Positions 55,512-64,000 of a stretch of 64,000 nucleotides of DNA are shown here, one piece after another. The DNA comes from Liolophura sinensis (taxonomy: Eukaryota > Mollusca > Polyplacophora > Chitonida > Chitonidae): positions 16,629,127-16,693,126 of the forward strand of contig NC_088297.1 of NCBI RefSeq assembly GCF_032854445.1, in the 5' to 3' direction. Numbering within the stretch: position 1 is the first letter of the stretch; every line of letters starts with the position of its first letter. Position numbers and translations under genes: made by a program. The notes beneath the pieces are model-generated. The model was given only the letters and a program-made list of their open reading frames with translations, searched no databases and was not told the origin of the DNA.

Positions 55512-57425
55512 TTCTCGTACTGCACTATTTCTTCTCGCTTTGTACTATTACTGTCTTCGTTAAATCGGTGACCATGACGTCCCAAGGACCATCTTGATTC
55601 TTCTATACTATAATCCCTGTCAAGAATAGTTGAGCAAAAGCAATGCTGAATATTGCCTCTTTGTCTATGTTAAAAAGATAAACTATCCATAAAACTATGG
55701 GCAGTATGTCTTACATATCCACTTATTTTATCTTATACAGTGTAATCTTATTTGGTGAGGGAGATAAAACCATGTGTATTTTATCTTATCCGCGTAGTTC
55801 ATCATATACCCATTTAACACGGTCAAAATTTAAAACCGATCAAACCTGAACACGACCATATGTCCGACCCGGTTTTAAGCCAGCTCAGGGATTTGCCCGT
55901 TCACACGGTCACTTTTAAGGCGGTTTAGTAATTACAACGGCAGTCTGGCCTCCACGTACCTGGGGTATTTAATCCAGTTACATGTACCGTTTACACGGCA
56001 CAGATAAACTCGCTCAAGCAAGCATCTCGGGAGGGGGATAACACTATGGCGAGTTTATCATTCCCACGCACTTCATCATATATAGTATAACCACATTTGG
56101 GGAGGGGGATAACACTATGGGCAGCTTATTCTACATTTATGTCTACTTTATCATGTATAGTATGACCACATCTCGGGAGGGGGATAACACTATGGGCAGT
56201 TTATCATTTCCACGTACTTCATCATATATAGTATAACCACATTTGGGGAGGGGGATAACACTATGGGCAACTTATTCTACATTTATGTCTACTTTATCAT
56301 GTATAGTATGACCACATCTCGGGAGGGGGATAACACTATGGGCAGTTTATCATTCCCACGTACTTCATCATATATAGTATAACCACATTTGGGGAGGGGG
56401 ATAACACTATGGGCAGCTTATTCTACATTTATGTCTACTTTATCATGTATAGTATGACCACATCTCGGGAGGGGGATAACACTATGGGCAGTTTATCATT
56501 TCCACGTACTTCATCATATATAGTATAACCACATTTGGGGAGGGGGATAACACTATGGGCAGCTTATTCTACATTTATGTCTACTTTATCATGTATAGTA
56601 TGACCACATCTCGGGAGGGGGATAACACTATGGGCAGTTTATCATTCCCACGTACTTCATCATATATAGTATAACCACATTTGGGGAGGGGGATAACACT
56701 ATGGGCAGCTTATTCTACATTTATGTCTACTTTATCATGTATAGAATGACCACATCTCCGGAGGGGGATAACACTATGGGCAGTTTATCATTTCCACGTA
56801 CTTCATAATATATAGTATAACCACATTTGGGGAGGGGGATAACACTATGGGCAGCTTATTCTAAATTTATGTCTACTTTATCATGTATAGTATGACCACA
56901 TCTCGGGAGGGGGATAACACTATGGGCAGTTTATCTTGCATATATGAGTACTTTACCATATATGGTGTGAGCACATTTGGGAAGGGAGATAACACTATGT
57001 GCAGTTTATTTTACATATATGCGTACTTTATCATGTATAGTGTGAGCACATTTGGGGAGGGGATAACACTATTTACAGTTTATCTTACCTATATGAGTAC
57101 TTTATCATATTTAGGGTGACCACATTTGGGGAGGGGATAACACTATTGACAGTTAATGTTATCTATATGCGTACATTATTATACATAGTGTGACTGCATT
57201 TGGGCTGGGTATAACACTATTGGTAGTTTATCTTACCCTATATAAGTACTTTATCATATTTAGTGTGACCACATTTGGGGAGGGGATAACACTATTGGCA
57301 GTTTATCTTACCTATATGCGTACTTCATTATACATAGTGTGACTGCATTTGGGGAGGGAGATAAGACTATAGGCAGTTTATCTTACATACATGCGTACTT
57401 CATTATATATAGCGTGACCTCATTA
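55107..57425 (+). repeat. Large 74-75-bp VNTR, alternating two unit types
   Basis: Unit types begin ACCACATTTGGGGAGGGGG and ACCACATCTCGGGAGGGGG, each followed by ATAACACTATGGGCAG and a TATAGTAT-containing spacer, mostly alternating as a dimer of about 149 bp. Units after about 56880 diverge. The array is interrupted between 55516 and 56020 by the duplicated unique block. Confidence 0.95.
55512..56420 (+). repeat. 909-bp tandem duplication, unit 2
   Basis: The junction at 55511/55512 joins VNTR text (GGGCAGCTTA) to TTCTCGTACTGC, with TTCT shared by both breakpoints. Confidence 0.95.
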
Positions 57426-57774
57426 CACTATACGTCATCATAGTGAATGTAACCTAATTTAGGGAGAGCGGGGGATGGGGGGGGGGGGGGGGGTAGGACT
57501 ATTCGAAGTTTATGTAATCCGCGCACTTCATCAGGTATTGTGTAAGCTAATTTAGGGAAGGGGAGTAAGAGTATGGGCAGTTTATCTGTATAGTTTAACC
57601 TAATTTATTGGTCTAATTTGTAGAAAGAGGATACATGACTGAGATGTTAACCCCATGTATCTCATATATACATGTACCTACACAGCATTAACGTTCAGCA
57701 TAACACTAAGGGAATGACTTATATGTATCAGCCGTTTACCTTGTCTGTTCCGTATTTCCCCAAAGCTCGGCTTA
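57426..57774 (+). repeat. Array edge with a 17-G run
   Basis: Uninterrupted G17 at 57477-57493, within degenerate VNTR text that ends near 57600. Otherwise no feature. Confidence 0.8.
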
Positions 57775-58042
57775 ACGCGTGGGAATCAGTTGCTTAGCGC
57801 GCTAACGCAGCGTAATGACCCAGATGCCTTTCATTAATGCGGCCGCTGTTAGTTAAAGACCAGCTTATGCTTGACTCCTCTTGGGAGTCAGTGGGAAGGT
57901 CTTTTAGCAACCTGCGGATGGTCGTGGGTTTTCCAGCGGGCTCTGCCCGGTTTCTTCCCACCATAATGCTAGCCGCCGTGTATAAGTGAAATATTTTTGA
58001 GTACGGCGTAAAACACCAATCAAATAAATAAATGAATAAATA
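57775..58042 (+). repeat. SINE family 1, full length
   Basis: Head CAGTTGCTTAGCGCGCTAAC, box-B area diverged (GTTAGTTAAAGACC), body intact, tail CACCAATCAAATAAATAAAT. Confidence 0.9.
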
Positions 58043-58403
58043 ACGGGTGGGATGGGCGTGGGACTGTCTATGTTATTTGTATCGGCATATTTCCTTTATA
58101 TACGTTTAGACTTTGTAGAAAAATTATTATCAGCTGTATATGTTCTATCTAGCCAGACATTTCCCAGAAGCCTAACTCACTGCAAGTGTTTATCAAGTTT
58201 TATGTTACATATGTATTTCCACTCACAAACTATCGAAAAAAAAAATTCTGTAGTTACATAACCTTTTTTTTTAGAAAAGAAAAACCAGTTTTTAATGTGA
58301 GTCATTAACGCGCTCACAGCGACCTTCTGTTCTGCACCATCAGGACCTCTTTCGTCTTGGGCTTCTCTCTGCGTATATATGGCAAGGATATTCAGTGAGT
58401 AAT

Positions 58404-58640
58404 ATTTATTTATTTATGTATTTTATGGGAGATTTACGCCATATTCAAGAATACTTCACTTACACGCTATGGATAGCATAATGGTGGGAGGAAACTGTGC
58501 TAAGCCTGGAAGAAACCCACAACGGTCCACGGGTTGCTGGCAGACTTACTCGAGTACGACTGCATGGAAAGCTATGTATGAGCTATGCTCACTCACCGTT
58601 TTGGTGAGAGGCTCATTGATCTACGCGCTGTTTTGGGACG
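58404..58640 (-). repeat. SINE family 1, near full length
   Basis: Tail at left (TATTTATTTATTTATG), body, then the head-proximal part (GTGAGAGGCTCATTGATC). The frame at 58469-58696 is repeat-derived. Confidence 0.85.
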
Positions 58641-59396
58641 CTACTACGCAAAAGGTGGTAAGAGAATTGTTTTGCTTGGATGTTTCAAATGGCTAACTTG
58701 GCTATATAAAAAGTTGTAGATGAAAGTCAGAACAGCCAGAGCAGCGAGGAAGGTGGCGTGGAAGAATTAGATAAATTAAAAGAGAAACGAAAAGCAGTGA
58801 TGTCAGTTGTTAATTATTAGAAGTCACTGGTCGAGAACTACATAAAATGTTGTGCTGCCATCACGGCGAACAACTACATGATATATCCTTTTCAGCTCTT
58901 CTGCCACATAACTCCGCTTCAATGTATCAAGACCGTAACCGCCCGTAAAGGCGTGAACAGGTCTGTCATGATAGCATGCGAGTGTGCATGCAGGCAGAAC
59001 AAGATCTTTTGACGGAGCGATAAAATAGACTGCATCCTTTTATGTGCCATAAGGCTCGGCATACATTGTAATAACAAATCTGTGTAATTATAGAACAGTG
59101 CATTTTCCTTTGAAAAAAAAAAAGAAACTTGCTTATTTAAATAAACAAGGTGTTGGGCAAGTATACCTCCATAAAAAAACGCATCAACACCATAAAAACA
59201 ACCAAAAGTAAATCTTATCTTTAACGTTTCATTTTACTTGTTCATGTACACTACCGTTGTTTCAACGAGGGACGCGTAATGGTGTAAAAAAAAATTAAAT
59301 AATACAAACGTTAAGAATGTATTATTAAGACAATAGTAAGCTTACGCGGTGTAAAATCCCATCCTTTGTCTGACACCTGATAAATTTCCCGTGGTT
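58641..59396. other. No recognised gene
   Basis: AT-rich; nothing supportable. Confidence 0.35.
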
Positions 59397-59612
59397 GAGG
59401 AGATTGCAGGTCAGCGCGGCGGAAAGCCCCACGAGCCTCTCATTAAAGCGGTCGCTCATGCTGCCTTCTTTTTCGTCCATGCGCGGGAAGGCCTTTAAGC
59501 AAGCTGATGATGGCAGTGGGTTTCCCTAAGGCTCCGCCCACTTTTCCTCCCACTATAATGCCAGCCGCCGTTGTATAAGCATAATATTCCCGAGTATGGG
59601 CCAAAAAAAAAT
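59397..59612 (+). repeat. SINE family 1, diverged
   Basis: GAGATTGCAGGTCAGCGCGG, GCGGTCGCTCATGCTGCC, body, and a diverged tail (CGAGTATGGGCC). Confidence 0.8.
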
Positions 59613-60099
59613 CTTGAACTTCCGATTTAGGCAGTAGTGAAAAAAGAATGCATTTACAATACTAAGTTAAACACTGTAGAATAAAGTTAGAATTTTAATT
59701 ATTTTCAAAATGATTAGAAACATGTTTTCGGATTCTCGTCCGCCGGATTTGAACCCGCATCTCGTGTGTCCTAGAGATTGAATGGCTGACATCTTTAACC
59801 ATTTCGTCCTGCAACTGCATGTTGAATGGTTTTAACACATACCTTGCAAAAAACCTGCAGTTAGAGTGCTGGATAATATCAGTACATAATACCAGTAGCT
59901 GCTGTAGATCTCTGGCCTATGTACTAAGTTTGAACATTCACGAATGTCGGTGCATTGTCATGGGGTACTTGTAAAACTCTCTCCCACCGTGTAGGAAATG
60001 GTGTAAAATCATTTACTATTGTTATTTAATGTAACACCATATCCTTTTTATTGTTTATATATCCTTGCTAACCGCTTTTGTGGCCTTATGGTTGCATGA
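59613..60099. other. tRNA-like remnant, otherwise no feature
   Basis: 59745-59810 reads like a minus-strand SINE head (CCGGATTTGAACCCGCATC). No gene. Confidence 0.35.
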
Positions 60100-60755
60100 C
60101 GTCTTCCTGGAAGTCGAGTGGTAGGGACTAGAGCGTCCGCTTTCAGAGCTGTAGGTTCAAGGTCAACTCTGGGTAGGCTCACATCTCAGACCTTAAAAGA
60201 GGAGGTTATAGCTTCCTCGCTTGGCGTTCAGCATTGAGAGGATAGTGCAACTACTGTATCAGTTCAATGACTCAGGCGGGTGGCTTATTTGCCTTCGGTA
60301 AGTCGTCTCAGTGAAGCAGCACTAGATAAAGGAGCGGTGAAAATCCGTCCTGCCACAAGAGGGCACATTACACGTGCATGAACTCTAATGATTTATTCGT
60401 TGTCATATGACTGAGAAATTGTTAAATACGACGTGAAACCGTAAGCACTCACTCACTCAACCATTTGAAGTTGGGAGAGCTGTTGTCAAACCCAGTTCTA
60501 GTCACACATGTACATGTATCAAAGACTTTAAAATTGAAGTTACAGCCTCGCTTGGTTACAGACAGAGAACATGACTGGTTGGACCGGTGTCAGTATAATG
60601 TGACTGGCATCATGTCTGGTGTCTTCACGTGATACCTCAATGGTTACAGTGTTTTGGTGGCATAGAAGACAGCATGGGTACACACACCTTATTACTCTTC
60701 GTCGTCGTATGGCTGAAAATATGCTAAGCACGACTTAAAATCCTAAACAATCATG
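60100..60755 (+). repeat. SINE family 2/3 copies with CACTCACTCACTC tail
   Basis: First copy 60105-60462: head with GTAGGTTCAAGGTCAACTC, 3' part TTGTCATATGACTGAGAAAT, TACGACGTGAAACC and tail CACTCACTCACTCAA. Second, degenerate copy about 60530-60750 with GTCGTCGTATGGCTGAAAAT. Confidence 0.7.
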
Positions 60756-61129
60756 TACGAAGCTTGTATTTATGCTCGTGGCATACTGAGGGCGCACACC
60801 AGCTGCACCAGAAATTGATTTGCTTTCATACACAACCATTTGGTTTTCTCCATGTTTAGACGTATATCATAAAGTGGAAGACTGTATTTAGATGACAGTT
60901 ACGAAGGCTCCTTACATCAATAGACTTTTGTGCTATGTGTTCTTAAAAATAAAATAGGGAAGAGGATGTTAAAAAACAAGGTTAAGATAACATGCTCCAC
61001 ATCTGTTACAACGTCAAAATGAATTTAAGCAAATCTATATCGACAATAAAAATAAGTGTTTGAAACGTTATCTATGTATTTATGTATGTTGCTACATATA
61101 TAATGACAATTATTTTTCATGTTTAAGCC

Positions 61130-61179
61130 ATGAACACATTTCCAGCCCTGTTGGTGGTTTTGCTCCTGTGTTTTCGAGC
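61130..61179 (+). CDS. Secreted Cys-rich gene exon 1: signal peptide
   Basis: 16 codons plus 2 bases; hydrophobic core ALLVVLLLCF after MNTFP; donor GC-GTAAGT. Confidence 0.65.
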
Positions 61180-63955
61180 GTAAGTCATAATTATGTTTAG
61201 CTTTTGTTTTAGAGATTCTTATCATTTACTTAATTTTACCTTTTAATTCACGGATTGTTGACATTTACTTTATTTTACATTCTATTTCAAAGACGTCTGT
61301 CATTTATCTCATTTTACATTTTATTTCAATGATTGCTGTCATTAAATCACGACATATTCCATAAATGTTTGATTTACACGACGCCGGGAACAATTCCCCT
61401 GACATCTAGGGTGAAGACAAGTGATAGCAAATTCCACGACTACATAACAAATGGAAAAGTTCGTCGGTAACTTGTCCCAGGTCGATGGATGATTCCTGAA
61501 AGCTCGGTTTATACAACTGACTGATAAATTAACGCAAAAAAACTTTGAACATGCCTCTTAACCATAGCGGTCGCGAGTTCGAGTTCGAGTTTCGGTTGCA
61601 TATTTAGGTCAATAGCTTTACCAAGTTTCGGTCCAATGTGAGTGATTTGCTCCAGGCATTCTGGCCTGACAAGTTCATGAGCATGGCTTCACACCACAAT
61701 CAAGGAAACAAATCAATCATATAACTGTCTCAAAAAGCATCCAGAGAAAGATTCGAACCTTTTACCCCATTGTACAATGGGTGGTCTTCTTCTTGGATGG
61801 CGGACTAGGATTGGATGGTGTAATCTCGTAGAACGTTGTCTGCCTCGAGTTACTTGGCGACCAATGGAAAGTTTGCTATCGGGAGCGTTTAAATTTTTCA
61901 AATACGCCGGCCACACTGTGCTATTTAAAATCAAAGACGTTGGGAAATTCTGATTTGTTTCAATCAGAACGTCAACACACTGGAAAGGAAAGCGTCTGGC
62001 AGCAAAGCACGTAACGCATTGCATTAAAATCCGGTGTGTGGTGTTTTTTAATTCAGAACGTCTGTTACAAAACTGTCCGCTAGACGCCAGATAACGAAAG
62101 ACACTGCGTGGTTTTCCGAGAATATAGTTACGTGTATTTAACGCAGGTTAAATCGGGTTTCTGATTAAGGTGTAATTATGACTTTTTCATTCGTTTTATT
62201 GGTATTTGACGCCGCACACTAAGATTTTTCATTCACATAACGGTGGTTAGCTTTTCTTCGTAAAGATACATGTATCTGACAAAACTTCCTGACTAAAAGC
62301 CGCAGCCGAAACAGAAAGAGCTGGATTCGAACTCACGACCTCATTGTTCAAAGAGCCTGATCGTCACGGTGGTCCAGCGCTTTAACAGTATCAACCATCT
62401 TAGTGGTGAAGTAAAGGTTTAAAGATGCAGATACTTGTCCGTGTTAGAAACAATATGGAATAAACATTTTTTGCATGATCTGTAAAATAAAGGCCCCTTT
62501 AAAGAAAGTTGTTCATTCAACTTAAGAAAGAAAATTCCATTAAACGCTCTCGAACTTGTTTTGAGGATATTTATTTATTTATTTATTTATTTATGTGATT
62601 GGTGTTTTACGCCGTACTCAAGAATATTTCACTTATAGGACGGCAGCAAGCATTGTGGCAGAATGAAACCGGGCTATTCCCCGGGGAAACCCACGACCAT
62701 CCGCAGGTTGCTGGCAGAATGTTTTGAGGATAAGTTACCTCACACCCCATGCTCATATTTGGTCATAAATCGTGTTGTTTTAATTTTGTATTTCATCCTT
62801 TGTAGAGACTCGCACCAACCGGAATGTGAACCTTGTCCGCGTTGTGGCGGAGAGGTAGGACCCTGTAACGTCTGCAGCAAGTTAGTACTGCAAGCGCCAT
62901 AAATGAAGGACCGTACTTTTGTTTTCGACTTAGTCCCTCAAAATGAACAGATAAAAATTTACATTCTCTGCTTAACCTCAAGAGCAGGAACATTCCATAA
63001 ATAATATTCATTTTGTTCAATTGGGAATCCACACATATACATATTTTTTGGATATCTAAACCGAGGATAAGCTTTAACCTAGTTGACCCCAAGGTCTCGG
63101 CATAGAACCCAAGGAAGCAACCAAACCAGTTAGAGTTGGATTCGAACTCAAGGCTTTGTTGGTCAATGGTGACGTTTCACAGAAGTAAAACAGAGAAAAA
63201 CCCCTATTCACCGTAAAAGGGAGGCGTGTTCTTTTGTATATTTTGATTGTGAACAATAACTTCAGCTGAATTCATTTTTTCCCTCCAATTTTGGTTTGGA
63301 CTTAATAACACTTTGATTAATATTGCAACAATATTATGACTGTGTCTCTTTTCCGCAGACTGGTCCGAATACAGTACTGATCATACTGTGACGCTGGACT
63401 AACCAGTGACTCAATGTCAAGTCAGGGAAGGGAGCAAGGGTGTGCCCAACCTTGGTAAACGTGTCTGCCCTTTAATCATGTCAATCGCTGGGGAACACGA
63501 GATTCGAAACCTTCCTCTTTTGGGTATCGACTATCATGGCGCCATTTGCGTGGTTAACGTTCATGAATAGCTTGCTAAGGGTTGCCGGATTTTCCTGGGT
63601 TCTCCGGTGTCTGCCAGCCATAATACTGTTAACCACTGTATAACTATGACAATCAATCGATCGAAGGAAGTATTATGGATAACAATTTTAAAACATGAGG
63701 GCCGATAAAACGAAAGCTGGGTTTAAACCTATGTCTGAAACCAGGAAAATAGTCGACTGGCCCAGTGAGCGACATGTTTTATTGTGACACATTGTCCTTC
63801 TCCTTCCATTTTCTTTTATATTCTTCCCCAAAACCTATACTCAGCGTATTTTCTTTGCGATTTTTGCAGTTGGGAAGAGTCCCTGTCCTATCTGAAGAAG
63901 ATCTATCAAAAAGTCGGGAATATCACTACCCCTGATGGAGGAGCCACACCTTCCG
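61130..63955 (+). CDS. Small secreted Cys-rich protein gene, 5' part
   Basis: Three exons with matching phases: 61130-61179 (ATG, donor GTAAGT, phase 2), 62806-62880 (acceptor CATCCTTTGTAG, donor GTTAGT, phase 2) and 63870-63955 (acceptor GCGATTTTTGCAG, donor GTAAGG, phase 1). The product begins with a signal peptide (MNTFPALLVVLLLCFRA), probably cut before DSHQPECEPCPRCGGE, so the mature protein opens with a Cys cluster (C-x2-C-x2-C, then C-x2-C), followed by a charged helix (WEESLSYLKKIYQKVGN) and a Gly/Thr/Pro-rich stretch. I do not recognise the family; it could be a secreted peptide or the N-terminus of a larger extracellular protein. A TATATAA at 61097-61103 lies 27 bp upstream of the ATG. 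The last donor is weak, and the frame also stays open past it to the window end. A possible extra exon near 63360 (acceptor TCTCTTTTCCGCAG) hits a stop and was not used. Intron 1 carries SINEs. Confidence 0.6.
61376..62400 (-). repeat. Degenerate tRNA-like SINEs in intron 1
   Basis: 62205-62395 (minus) has a GAGTTCGAATCCAGCTC B box and a tail GGTATTTGACGCCGCACAC like that of family 1. 61567-61780 holds weaker copies. Confidence 0.45.
62570..62719 (-). repeat. SINE family 1, 5'-truncated, with TSD
   Basis: Flanked by a perfect 13-bp duplication TGTTTTGAGGATA (62557-62569, 62720-62732). It sits 86 bp upstream of exon 2 of the Cys-rich gene. Confidence 0.95.
62806..62880 (+). CDS. Secreted Cys-rich gene exon 2: Cys cluster
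   Basis: 75 nt; five Cys in 24 codons (ECEPCPRCGGE, GPCNVCS). An alternative donor GTAGGA lies at 62855. Confidence 0.6.
63077..63660. repeat. SINE-like fragments in intron 2
   Basis: 63077-63165 (minus) has GAGTTCGAATCCAACTC; 63590-63660 (plus) resembles a family 1 3' end (CCAGCCATAATACTGTTAAC). Both degenerate. Confidence 0.4.
63870..63955 (+). CDS. Secreted Cys-rich gene exon 3: charged helix
   Basis: 86 nt, phase 2 to phase 1, WEESLSYLKKIYQKVGN then a GGATPSG end. Confidence 0.6.
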
Positions 63956-64000
63956 GTAAGGGTAAAAAACGGACAAATGAAATAGGTCAACCGTGGGCTA

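Noticed and set aside
54455-57425. CRISPR array
   Set aside because: Repeats are directly adjacent tandem units without unique spacers, in a eukaryotic genome.
63360-63400. Thrombospondin-like exon (DWSEYS) after an acceptor at 63345-63358
   Set aside because: Runs into a stop within 16 codons, has no good donor, and does not fit the phase of the neighbouring exons better than direct splicing.

Overview
The window looks like a gene-poor, repeat-rich, AT-rich invertebrate genome, most likely a mollusc (another lophotrochozoan, such as a brachiopod, is not excluded). The evidence is split genes with GT/AG introns, a TRPV-type channel, ApoD-like lipocalins, about 20 copies of one tRNA-derived SINE family on both strands, Polinton/Maverick relics and a Ty3/Gypsy element. 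I see no prokaryotic or organellar features.

Layout. 1-3.5 kb: 5' half of a minus-strand LTR retrotransposon whose order is Gag-protease-integrase with no reverse transcriptase between protease and integrase (Gmr1-like). Its gag is split by a SINE with a clean target-site duplication. 3.5-10.9 kb: repeats and unassigned DNA. 10.9-15.1 kb: a decayed Polinton with traces of integrase tail, packaging ATPase and penton-type protein, plus two antisense frames that look like related small membrane proteins. 16.0-16.5 kb: a hairpin and a 30-bp minisatellite. 19.0-20.9 kb: an apparently intronless TRPV-like channel. 21-28 kb: repeats.

28.4-36.7 kb: two adjacent minus-strand lipocalin genes that appear only when splice sites are read by eye. 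Their introns match in phase, their terminal exons match in length (272 nt), and minisatellites sit in their introns. The upstream gene (32.9-36.7 kb) is complete at 199 codons plus stop. The downstream gene (28.4-32.1 kb) lacks only a recognisable signal-peptide exon.

34.5-37.9 kb is duplicated at 45.3-50.7 kb. The second copy holds a lipocalin pseudogene (exons 2 and 3 only, with a nonsense codon and two destroyed splice sites) and has gained two palindromic MITEs, a tRNA-like SINE and a GT-rich tract. A second Polinton relic (41.5-45.3 kb) ends at the edge of this copy. 50.7-51.0 kb: LINE reverse-transcriptase debris. 54.5-57.4 kb: a large tandem-repeat field with a recent 909-bp tandem duplication. 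61.1-64 kb: the start of a plus-strand gene for a small secreted Cys-rich protein, inferred from three phase-compatible exons and running off the right edge.

The host genes do not form an operon. They are a sensory-type channel, a lipocalin cluster and a secreted peptide gene. Most other open frames are antisense, tandem-repeat or SINE artefacts.
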